DNA of 64,000 nucleotides, from assembly GCF_000220395.1 (NCBI RefSeq), contig NW_004086314.1:1-64000 (forward strand), written 5' to 3'. Below the pieces are notes generated by a model. It did not search any database and was not told where the DNA came from. It was given only the letters and a program-made list of their open reading frames with translations. Made by a program: the position numbers and the translations under genes. Positions 27,430 to 37,830 of the stretch are shown here, one piece after another. The stretch's first letter is position 1. Each line of letters begins with the position of its first letter. Origin of the DNA: Ichthyophthirius multifiliis (Eukaryota; Ciliophora; Oligohymenophorea; Hymenostomatida).

Positions 27430-28260
27430 ACACTAGAACTTTTTTTTTATTCGAAGATAAATTTAAAGATTTAAAAATCCCTTTATTATCCAAAAAGTTG
27501 TTTTAAATATTCCATAAACAAGAACTAGAAATCGGATATACAAAATATTTTAAAATAAATGGATATCACATACCTTTATTTAATGCAGAAGATTCATAAA
27601 TGTTTGCTCTAGATGCTTTTTGTTTCTTTACGGGAGCTAATTTAGGTATTAGTTATAAATTAAAATTGAATTCGTGTATATAATATCCTATTCATAGTTG
27701 AAATTTTTACTGAAAAACCGTTATAGTAATCAATTATGAATATTTGGACAATAAAGTGACTATCTTTTACACTTAAAACAACTTAAATCAAACGTGTAAG
27801 AATTCTGATGGAACCTATATAATAATATAATAATGTTTCTAAAAATAAAACGTCAAGTACAAAAAAAACACGCTTGTGAATAAAACAATCTCTTACATCT
27901 TCTGGTTCAATCCAAATTAATTGCCTCCATAATATGAGATTTTAGACGTTACAAGAAACCCGAAAACAATAAAGAAGATATGGTGGTGTGAATTTATGGA
28001 CTATATAAACTGATTAAATCCAAGAAATTACCGAAAACGGGGCTGATTTTAAACATTTTTGACTTCATTCACATTATTGGATTGAAACGTTGTTTCCTTT
28101 GGTTCGAATTAAAGTAGACTCTTATAAAGACAGAGAAAGCCCCATAGATAAAAATTTCGACTAAATAATGAGAAAACGCTGGCATAGAAGATTACTAAAA
28201 TATAGAATAAAAACTACATAATCTAGTATAATAGATACTATTTAGTTATTTTTGATAAAT
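27430..28260 (+). pseudogene. Decayed Rieske oxygenase, DAF-36/Neverland-type cholesterol C-7 desaturase
   Basis: Family: membrane Rieske non-haem iron oxygenases that introduce the sterol C7 double bond (DAF-36/Neverland; the Tetrahymena C7 desaturase is of this type). The remnant keeps the Rieske layout: HKQELEIGYTKYFKINGYHI, then ALDAFCFFTGANLGI, then CIQYPIH-S. Key positions are lost. The first C-x-H is CFF instead of CPH. The second C-x2-H motif has Tyr for Cys. Two in-frame TGA codons follow at the places where the family has Trp and Gly (27700-27714). A third TGA lies at 28012, then frame changes before and after the mononuclear iron motif ENGADFKHFDFIH (pattern E-x3-D-x2-H-x4-H), which is itself split by a one-base shift near 28058. 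A remnant of the C-terminal part continues to about 28250. No start codon is visible. TGA is otherwise almost absent from genes here, so several in one locus argues for a pseudogene. Confidence 0.7.
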
Positions 28261-28564
28261 ACATTTAGAGACTGTGACTGTTTTATAATTAGGTCCTTAT
28301 AATCTTATAATATTTTTAATATATTTTTGAAATTTTTCTTTTGTTATTTAACAGTCTTATAAAGTATTTCTCACTTAGAAAAAATCTTTTAATGGTACAC
28401 CATATTCGTGCCTTGGTGGGTTCCATATTTTTTAAGTTTTTATATAATATAATGTATTAGTTTAAGAAGTAATTTATTCGCGATAATTTTATTTTGAATA
28501 ATAATTTTTTTCTAATATAAAATTAATTACAATTCCAAATATATTTTCGATTCTAGGCATAAAA

Positions 28565-28622
28565 CCTGGAGATAATGGTATTCATTAGTATTGATAATGG
28601 TATTCATAGTATTGATAATGGG
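28565..28622. repeat. Short imperfect tandem repeat
   Basis: Two to three imperfect copies of a unit of about 21-24 bases (core GATAATGGTATTCAT) lie between the Rieske pseudogene and OLA1. It has no obvious coding role. Confidence 0.6.
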
Positions 28623-28794
28623 GCTAAATAATTAGAATTAAAAATTAGATTGATAAAATATATATATATATATATGTATATATAATATTTTTTTTTAAAA
28701 AAAATACTGATTATTAAATTATTTTTTATTACTGTTTTTTATTTTTTTTAATATAAAAAAAATTTATTTTTTATTTTTTTTAATAATTTTTTCC

Positions 28795-30026
28795 TCATTT
28801 CTTTTTAGATTAAGATACATTGAATTTGAAAAATATAATATCTGCATCTTAAACTACATAATCTTTTCCTTTTTAATAATATTTTCCTTCCGATTTTAAT
28901 GCATTTTCAGACCCAGCGGCAACATAATCATCATATTTCATTATTTCTGCACAAATGAACCCTTTTTCGAAATCAGTATGAATAACTCCTGCAGCCTAAG
29001 GAGCTTTTGTATCTTCTCTAATAGTCCATGCTCTAACCTCATCAGGTCCTGCAGTAAAGAAATAAATTAAATCTAAAGCTTTATAACCAGTTCTAATTAT
29101 TCTACTCATCATAGAGTTCTTAGCTTTTTTATTTTAAAAATAATAAAACAAAAATAAATAATACTATCATTAGTTTCAATTAATTTTTTTTCATAATCAG
29201 CTGAATAAGGTATCATTTCTCCAGGACAATTATTAGTGACCCAATCTTTAATTTTCGGTAGCCATTTATTCTTTTTCTTCTAAAAATCTTCAGCACTTAA
29301 ATTTACTAAATAAACGACAGTCTTAGCTGTTAAAAACATATACTTATTAATAATCTCAACTTCAAAAGGTAACCAATTTGCCGAAAATACCCACTTCTTT
29401 TATTTTAAAAGTATATCGACTTTATCTAAAACTTCCTTTTCATCCTTAGATTCTTTATCATTGAATCTATTAATCTTTGTATTTAATTCATTCAACTTTT
29501 TTCTAAAATTTCTTAATCTTTATAAATTAATTCATCACTAATAATCTATAGATCACGCACAGGATCTACCTCGTTTTCTGTATGTGCAATTTCCGGATCA
29601 TCGAAAGCTCTTACTACATGAAAAATACCATCAGTTTCTCTAATATGACTCAAAAATGCATTTCCTAAGCCTTCTCCTTTAGAAGCTCCAGGTACTAATC
29701 CTGCAATATCCATTATACTTAAAGTTGCAGGAATTTTAGATTTAGGTTAATGCCTATTTTTTAAAAATGATAATTTATATATGCAAATATTTTTGTTACA
29801 TTTCGCATAATTTATGGAAACGTTAGTCATCTACATATACTTTGGCTAAATTTGGATCTATTGTGCAAAAAGGATAATTTTCAGCTGGAATGTTCAACTT
29901 TGATAACAAGTTAAATGTTGTTGATTTACCGACGTTAGGTAAGCCAACAATACCCATTTTTAATGTGTTGCCTGGACGACCTAATTTGATTTTTTTTTCG
30001 TGGACTTCTTCTTTTTTAGGAGGCAT
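28795..30026 (-). CDS. OLA1: Obg-like ATPase OLA1/YchF
   Basis: Highly conserved cytosolic P-loop ATPase of the TRAFAC/Obg group that associates with ribosomes and translation factors. The ATG at 30026 gives [21 protein letters not shown]1 is [12 protein letters not shown]; the switch segment is [11 protein letters not shown]3 is [17 protein letters not shown]; the G4 position is NLSAED, i.e. the YchF/OLA1 N-x-x-E type rather than NKxD, which explains ATP preference. The TGS-like C-terminal domain has [38 protein letters not shown] and KYYQKGKDYVVQDADI. Two introns give perfect family sequence on removal: 29754-29799 (46 nt, joining LCEM to HQPKSKIP) and 29124-29164 (41 nt, joining IETND to NSMMSR). 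The stop is TGA at 28795. It is tail-to-tail with the upstream Rieske remnant. Confidence 0.95.
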
Positions 30027-30716
30027 TTTTTTATTTATTATATATATTTATTTTTTTGATATCTTTTATTTAATTTTATATTTTTTTTTTTTATTATTAA
30101 TTATAAAAATAATTAGTTTTGAATTATTTATTTTTATATACTTTTAATTAATAAAATATTTTTAGTATTATAAAAAGTCATAGAAGATTGTATTTATTTC
30201 ATAGATCTTTCATAAATAAATTATGATACTATTTATTAAATATAAAAAAATAACATTTAAATAATTTATTATTAAATATTACTTTTAAAACAGATTATAA
30301 TATTTAAAACTAAATATTTTATAATTAATACATAAATTAAATTAAAAATAAATAAACTAAACATATCATTTATATGATTTATATAATTATATTAATTTGT
30401 TTAGGAAAAATGAATTTTTTTTAATTTAAAATAAATATTTAAAAAAACTCTTATATACACTTTAAATATATATTAAATATTATTTTAAATTTAAATAGAA
30501 CTCAATAAATATCATATCAATATCCATTTTATCAAAATAAACAATATATTTTTAAATTTAAAAATTTCTTATGCATCTTTTTGAGTTATTTTTTTAAAAA
30601 ATAAAATAAAATAGAATATTCTTATTTATATAAACTTAAAGTTAAATAAAGCTCTTAATTAAATTAATATATCTTTTTATAATTAAATATTTTTAAAAAA
30701 TTTAAAAAATATTTTA
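30027..30716. promoter_or_regulatory. Divergent spacer between OLA1 and the Apollo-like gene
   Basis: About 690 bp of AT-rich sequence separating two head-to-head start codons, so it should hold both promoters. I see no gene and no recognisable box beyond A/T tracts. Confidence 0.45.
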
Positions 30717-32238
30717 ATGGTCCTTATTAGTTTTACAAATATAGTTGTTGACGAGTTTTCATATGGAAAAAAGAAAGAAAAAAGAAATCAATATTTATAT
30801 TTTCTTACCCATATGCATTCAGGTAAAAAATATTTTTCTAATAAATTCAAATTAATTAAATTTTTTTAAAAAAATAAAAATATAATTAATAATATACTTT
30901 TATACAAAAAGCAAACAAATTAAAAAATAGATCATTATTAAGGATTGACGCCTAAATGGGATTATGGCCCAATTTATTGTTCTGAAGTAACAGGAAAGAT
31001 AATGTTAACAAGATTCCCGAATTTAAAAAATGTGGTATTTAAAAAAATCCAGATATAAAAAATAAAACAAAAAAAAACAAAAGATTTTTTTAGAATATAA
31101 TAAAAAAACAAAAGTATATTTAAATATTTAAAATGACATATATATATACGTTTATTTATTTGATGCAAATCATTGCCCAGGTAAAAATAAAAAAAATATT
31201 CAAATAAATGAAAATCTAGGCTCTACAATATTTATGTTCGAAGGTTATTTCGGAAGAATTTTGCATACTGGAGATATGCGATTTAATGAACAATGTATAT
31301 ATAAAAATCCAATATTATTTCCTTTAGAAAAAAGGAATAAATCTTTAGAAAAATGTTCACTAGAAATAGACGAGTGTATATTTGACAATACATTTTGTGA
31401 CCCAGTTTTCAAATTCCCTAAAAGAGACTTAGCATTTAAATAAATAGTCGAAATAATAGAATTACATAGGAAAAATCAAAAAAATCTACGAATTTTAATA
31501 TGCATAGATTCATTAGGAAAAGAAGAAATATTAATTTGTTTAGCTTAAAAATATTAAACCTAAATAGTTGTTAACACTCTAAAATACGATTAAATGAAAA
31601 ACTCGAATATAAGACCTGAACTTTTCACTACAAATTATAATGATGGGTGGATTGAAGCAATTCGAAAACATGAAAAAGACGAAAGAATGAAATTAAATGA
31701 TTTTTATTATATTAGTATTACTTGTACAGGTTGGTTTAATAATTAAGATTATGTTACTTAAGATAATAGAAATTATGTATTTTTTATTTTTATTTTTTTA
31801 GTTAAAAATTAATTTTATTTCTTTTAGTTTGTTTCTTATAGTCTCCATAGTAATTTTGAAGAATTAGAATTATTTGTAAAAAGTATTTAACCAGGAATCT
31901 TAAAAACTGTTGTTAAAAATAATAATAAAAGTCAAAAAATCAATAAAATTTCACAATTTTCATCCTATGTTAGTACTTTATTACATTTAAATTAAAGAGG
32001 AGTTGAATATTTTCAATAAAATTATGTTGACTCTACTAGAATATCAAAATAATATAGCTATTTTTTATTCTGCTAAGAAAAATAAAAATAAATTTATAAA
32101 AAGCTTAATATATATGAAGATGATAGAAAAGATTTATAAAAGGAAAGTTCTAATAGTATTAATTTTTTAGAAAAATAAGTCGATTTTTTATAAGTTTAAT
32201 AGAATACTTAAAATTATAATGATGATTTTTCAGATTGA
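30717..32238 (+). CDS. SNM1/Apollo (DCLRE1B)-like 5' exonuclease, beta-CASP family
   Basis: Metallo-beta-lactamase/beta-CASP DNA nuclease; Apollo and SNM1 process telomere ends and interstrand crosslinks. The ATG at 30717 is followed by FLTHMHS, split by a 98-nt intron (30833-30930) from DHYQGL, completing HxHxDH. Then come PIYCSEVTGKIML and, after a second intron that starts near 31035 and ends near 31089, YLFDANHCPG. The 39-nt intron 31181-31219 joins CPG to TIFMFEGYFGRILHTGDMRF. FDNTFCDPVFKFPKRD and LRILICIDSLGKEEI are beta-CASP hallmarks. The 75-nt intron 31753-31827 precedes FVSYSLHSNFEELELFVKSI with the last metal His. The tail is polar and the TGA is at 32236. The second intron's exact ends do not keep frame as given, probably an A-run error. 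SNM1A, Apollo and Artemis cannot be told apart firmly; length and the VxYSxHS motif favour Apollo. Confidence 0.87.
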
Positions 32239-32628
32239 ACAAAAATATATTTAATTTAATTATAGTTTTGATTTATTTATGTTTAAATAATTAATTTATC
32301 TTAAAATTTTTTAACTTTAAATTAAAAAATCAATTATAAAACTTAAAAATTTTTTCAATATTTAAATTTGAAAGAAACATAAAATAAAACCATATTGTAA
32401 CTTCATATATATTAATACCTCAATTATTTAATTTTTGATTTAAAATTTATGATAATAATTGTAACTTAAATATTTTTTATAATATATATTATTATAATTC
32501 ATAATGTAATATTATAATAATGTAGTGTAGTATTTATAAACAAAAACTAACAATAATACTTTTTATATATTTTAAAATATTTAATAATAAATAAAATACT
32601 AATTTTTAACTAAAAACATTCATTTTTT

Positions 32629-33961
32629 AGTAACAAAAAAAATAGAATCATAAATTAAATATCTAATAATAAACCAAAAAAAATAAAAATACTACATTTA
32701 ACTTACGTTATTTACTTAATTAGATAACATTAATAATTTTTAAAAAATACAATATAACAATAAAAACGTACACCAAAGAAAATTATAGGTAATATAGGCA
32801 TTTTAAAACTATTTCCTCGGCTAAAAAAGCTTGAGTAAGTATAAATAAAATATCAGAATATTATCATTTAAATAATTAAATAGAATTATAAATATATAAA
32901 TAGCAAATATTCAAATATGTACTTTAATTTATTTTAATTCGTAAGTAAAAAGTAAAATAAATAGATTCTTAACTAAATAAAGTATTTTAAGCCTAACAAA
33001 AATTTATTTTATGAAAAATAAATTAATAACACTTTATTACAAAAAATAAAATAAAAAAATTTGAATATTTAATTAACTAATATATTAAAAAACGATTTAT
33101 TAGCGAATCTTTATATTATGGATTTTAATTTTTTCCCTAAAATCTATAGAAAAATTTAAAACAATTATAAAGAAAAGTACTAATGATTCTTAATTTAAAT
33201 TAAAAATTTAGATAAAAAAATGATCTTTTTTATAAAACAAAATATATTTTTTGATAACAATTTTACGTTTTAATCCTAAAATAATCTTATTTTTTCTTTT
33301 TTCTAGAAAGAAATGTAAAAAAAACATTTATCATATTTTCCAATTTTTTTTAATTAAAACACAAATAATAAAATTTCTTTCGTTTAAACACTTATTTAAA
33401 ACTTCTAAAAATATATATTTTCGAATAACTCTTCTTTTGTAAAACTTATATAAACGTTCTAAAAAAAATTTTTAATAAAAAATGCGAATTAATAGAAAAA
33501 TAAAAATGTTAATTTTCCCAAATGTGCATTAGTGATGGAATCAAACTAATATATAAAGACTAGATAAACTAATAAATTTAAGATTTATTTTTTTTTTAAA
33601 AAAAAAAATTATTATTAAGGAATTATTTAAAAAAATGGAAAAAACCCATTCTTTAACTTTCCAAAAATAAATAATTTAAAATAAAAATTTTCATTAATAT
33701 TTGATTTATAAAAAAAAAAAAAAAAAATGAATTTTTTTTATATATTTAAAATAGTAAAAAAACTATAAACTTTTCATAGAGAACTCTTTAATCTCCATTT
33801 TATTTAAATTCTCCTTATAATAGCTAAATTTATCATCAAAAATCTTATAAAAATATTTTTTCTATTTTTTTTCAAAAAATAATATGGAAGAGTTTAATTA
33901 TTTTATAAAAGAGAATAGTCCATATTAATAAAATAATTGGAAAAATTAAATTAATATATGA
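32629..33961 (+). CDS. Hypothetical protein, several exons, 5' end unresolved
   Basis: Not recognised. Read with TGA as the only stop, the plus strand has strongly coding-like blocks. The first follows a TTTTTTAG splice-like end (IRQHQQFLKNTIQQQKRTPK, then GNIGILKLFPRLKKLEQ). The second is at 33220-33590 (FTFQSQNNLIFSFFQKEMQK ... VNFPKCALVMESNQYIKT). The third is at 33620-33900 (MEKTHSLTFQKQ; INFSQRTLQSPFYLNSPYN; MEEFNYFIKENSPYQQ). It ends at a TGA at 33959. A GTACTA..TTTAG intron at about 33178-33212 links the first two blocks imperfectly, and poly-A/T runs at 33580-33610 and 33711-33726 break the frame. It could be one gene or two. It is tail-to-tail with NOL10, 76 bp away. Confidence 0.45.
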
Positions 33962-34037
33962 TTAATTATTTTTATATTTGAGTAAAATAATAAAAATCAT
34001 TTATTAATAAAATACATATATAAATAAACTTGATTTC

Positions 34038-35786
34038 TCATTTTTATTTATTTTTGAAATTTTTTTTTTATTTTTTAATTTTATCTTCGAATGTATATTT
34101 CTTAGCTTTTTCTTTTTAAATAGCTTTACTTTTTTAAATTTTCTCCATTTTTTTTTATTACAAATCTAATTTTTTCCTTCTCTAATCCATTTTTATTTAC
34201 AAAGTATCATCCTAACCTAAATTCCCCTCTTCATCTACAAAAAAATTATCTGATTTTTATCCTCTATTTCCTTCACTAGGATGTAATCTTAAATACTCTT
34301 CATTATTTTTATCAATAGCAAAATCCTCATTAATGAACATTCCTTTAAACCTATTATCCATTAATGGATTATTTACCTTATCCTTATCCTAAAACAGGTC
34401 TTAGTTATTATTTTTCTAGACTTTATTTTTCATCGAGACCCTACTTTACTGCTATTCACTAATTTTTTTCTTCACTAGATTTTTCTAATAATCCTAAAAG
34501 CTAAACAAATCAGCTTTCTGTAAAAGTTTATTATAAAGTTTCATATGCATCAAGTACCCATGCAAATGTACTTTTAACATTGCACTCCCTAATAAATTAG
34601 TCGCCTATAATTTCTCCAACTCATCATAAGTAAGGAATTTAAACTCATCATAGACTAAATTACTTTAACTTTCTTCTAATTCTTCTGTAATATTTTCCAG
34701 AAAATTACACCATCTAGGCGCATTATCCATCTAAGGAATAAAATAAGTACCTAATCTAGATTCTTCCTAGGCCACAAGTAGCAACCCACTATTGGGACAC
34801 AAACAGAACCTATTGATTCCCGAATTAGGTTCTATAGAAGTAAATACCTTTCCATTATCTTAATTATTTATCTTAATAACTCTCTCATTACTACTGATTA
34901 TGTTACGACTTTTTTCATGAAATGCTATAGTATTTATAGGTAATTTATAATGATGCTTTATTTCCAATATAGGGCTTTCTTAACGAATATCATATAACCT
35001 TACAAGTCCTTTATCACTTCCTGCTGCAAAAACCATACCAGAAGAATCAAATGTACAATAAGTAATATCTTATCCATTATTGAATATTTTATTTGAAGCT
35101 TTTTCTCTTTAACGGTAGTCCCATATTTCGATTATACCGTCATTTCCACCAGATGCAAGTATATTAAGTTGTTTATTGAATGAAAGAGTGTTTATATCAC
35201 TACAGGCGCTTTCGAAACTTTTCAGAAACTATCCTTCTTCTAATGAAATTCTTTTTTTTTTAATCTTTATTCATATATATATGTATATATATATTTACCT
35301 ATATATTTCTTTTGATGATGCTGAAATTAATAAATCACATGTATATGGATTATATGTTATATCTCTTGGAAATTTAGGAATTCTTGTTTTATAATGTTTT
35401 CCATATTAAGCATGAAATTCTATATTTCTATCACTTTAAGCAAAGGCTAATTTTGAATAATCTTAATCTAAGATTGCAAACTTTACTATTTCTGAGTCAA
35501 CTCCTCTTAAGCATTTCATTGAAAGTTCGGCTGTTTCGAATATTTTTATTGTTGGTGCATATGTTCCAGTTGTTACTATATACTTTTCGTCTGGAGTTAT
35601 TTCTACTTAATTACATGATATTGGAAATTCAAAATCTTAAATTAATTCTATTCTTTTTCTAAAATCTTGGTTGTATTTTAATGATGAATTTTTTTTTTTT
35701 GCTTCTTAGAGAAATTGTGGGAGGGTTTTTCCTGCTGATAAGTTGTAGGTTTTTACACCATTTACTTCAGTTATTGTATATGACAT
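34038..35786 (-). CDS. NOL10: NOL10/Enp2 nucleolar WD40 protein
   Basis: Small-subunit processome factor needed for 18S rRNA maturation in the nucleolus. The ATG at 35786 gives EVNGVKTYNLSAGKTLPQFL, then KRIELIQDFEFP, the most diagnostic segment of the family, followed by GTYAPTIKIFE, DYSKLAFAQSDRNIEFHAQY, GKHYKTRIPKFPRD and DLLISASSKEIYR. A 34-nt intron (35265-35298) lies before EEGQFLKSF. WD-like blades continue (ASGGNDGIIEIWDYR, VFAAGSDKGLVRLYD). The NUC153-type C-terminal module is visible in IDKNNEEYLRLHPSEGNR (about residues 470-490), followed by a Lys-rich charged tail ending at TGA 34038-34040. Length (about 570 aa) is in the family range. The start is unambiguous because the family begins with this motif. 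Confidence 0.93.
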
Positions 35787-36373
35787 TTTTTATTTTAGTT
35801 TTATTATTTTATTTTTTTAAATTTGACCCTTTTTACTTTTTTAATTAATTATTTTTAGTTTTTTGTATTATTTATTAATATAAAAAAAATAGATCTTTTA
35901 TCAAATATTTTATTTCGTTTTGATAAACAATAAAACATAGTTTAGTTTCTGATATTATAATTAAATAAGAACTTTAAAATATACATATATGTTTAAAAAA
36001 TTATTTTTCTATTATATCTAATAATATATGTTTAGATTGATAATATAAAAGATAATATTTACATATTTATTTTATATTTAAAAATGATTAATTTTTCGAG
36101 TTTTAATAAGTATTTATAAACGTATTATATATATATTATATAATATTTTTATGAAAAAAGCATTATTAAAGTAAAAACTTAACAAAAAAATAAAAATATT
36201 AATGAATTATTTTAATTTATTTTAAAATAATATATGTTCTCTATTTTTTTAATAAAAATAAATTTACATATATAAAAATAAACATTGTTTATTGTAGTTT
36301 TATTTTTTTTTAAAAAAATATATTAATTAAATAATAAAAAAGTAAATAATAAAATATTTAAATAAATAAAAAA

Positions 36374-36791
36374 ATGGATCAATATAAGCCTTATTTAAAA
36401 AAATCATTTTTAGTAATAGCAGTTATATCTTGTTTTACATGTTATGCGCGCGCAGATTACAATTTACCTCTTTTTGCATTTGCTTATCTTTTATGGGATT
36501 AAACAAAGCCAGTAATAATATAATAAAACAAATATAAAATAACAAAATATTATTTAAAAAAGAACTCTTAAAAAACAAAAATGCTTTATTTATTTATATT
36601 TACTTGGATTTTTGATTTTGTATGGCTTATATACTGGGGAACTTTTTGGGATAGTGCTGCTTTCGAAAAAAATTGGGCAAAAGGTGTTTAATCATTTGTT
36701 TTAGTTTTGAGTATTATAAATTTCATTATTAAAGTAACTAAAAATTAATATATATAATAAATAAAAATAATAATCTAATTTTTTATTTGTA

Positions 36792-36822
<31 letters not shown>

Positions 36823-36934
36823 AAAGTTAGGAGTTATTGGGCTTGCTATTTTAACAGATTCAGAATGTAAAGAATCACTTTCTCCAGAAAGATTTATTAA
36901 AAATGTTACAAATATTTTATAACCTGATTATTGA
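36374..36934 (+). CDS. Small multi-pass membrane protein, AGTRAP-like layout
   Basis: About 155 residues. The ATG at 36374 (MDQYKPYLKKSF) is followed by four hydrophobic segments: LVIAVISCFTCYA; NLPLFAFAYLLW; MLYLFIFTWIFDFVWLIYW; and FVLVLSIINFII, which continues after a 93-nt intron (36734-36826) as LGVIGLAIL. A short soluble tail (SECKESLSPERFIKN) ends at TGA 36932-36934. The topology and the order of motifs resemble the angiotensin-receptor-associated protein family (AGTRAP), but identity is too low to be sure by eye. The intron ends in a run of more than 20 A before its AG. It is divergent from NOL10, about 590 bp apart. Confidence 0.65.
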
Positions 36935-37830
36935 AATACATAATATATATTTATTTATTCTTTTTTTTATATATAAATAGATAATATAATTTTATATAAA
37001 AAGAAATATAAGTTTATCTAAATTATTTATAATAACTAAAATAAATATTTAATATTTTTTTTGTTATAATAAATATTATGATGTATATAATAAAGATTAT
37101 ATAAAATCTAGATTTTAAATTAAAATAAATTAAAAATTTATATTATAAATAAAAATATATAGTTTTTTTATATTTTTAGATTTAAATTATTTTTTACATT
37201 TACTTTAATATTTCTAGAGTTATATAAACAGTTTAAAAATCAAAATTATATATAAAATATTATTTTTAATTATATAGAAAAAAATATTTAAATATTATTT
37301 AAATATTTTATATAATTCATTATAATTATATTTTATATATTTATTTAAAACCAAATGTTTTATACTAAAAAAAGAATAAAAAAATATTAATAATAAATAA
37401 GGATTATTAGTTATATTTTTATTAACAAAAATTAAAATAATGTTTTTTTAAACTAAATAATTATAATATTTTAATATATTTTTATTTATTTTTTGTAAAA
37501 CACAAAAATATATCTTTTAATAATGAATAAAACATATCATAATATTATAAACCAAATTAATATAAATAAAAATTTAGAATATTTATCTATATATTATATA
37601 CTTTTTTCAAAAGATTTAACTATTCTCTATTTATGTTTATAATTATTAATAATAGAATTAAAACAAATAATTTTATATTAATTATAATAAAAAAAAAATA
37701 TTATATACCTATATATATTTAATAAAATTCATTATTATTTATAAAAAATATGACTTTCACAATATTTAATATACTACTTTACATTATTATAAATATTTAC
37801 AAACAAAATAAATATTTAGTAAAAGTAAAC
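36935..37830. other. AT-rich spacer, no gene seen
   Basis: About 900 bp of A/T-rich spacer between two tail-to-tail genes. No coding-like frame and no RNA gene recognised. Confidence 0.5.

Noticed and set aside
28020-28070. TGA as a sense codon (Trp) to rescue the Rieske locus
   Set aside because: All intact genes stop at TGA, and the locus also needs frame shifts and has lost iron-sulphur ligands, so decay explains it better.
28075-28100. tRNA-like GGTTCGAAT word
   Set aside because: It lies in the Rieske remnant with no matching acceptor or anticodon stems around it.
29890-30147. 85-codon plus-strand frame
   Set aside because: It is antisense to the OLA1 P-loop exon; the minus strand carries the conserved GLPNVGKST motif.
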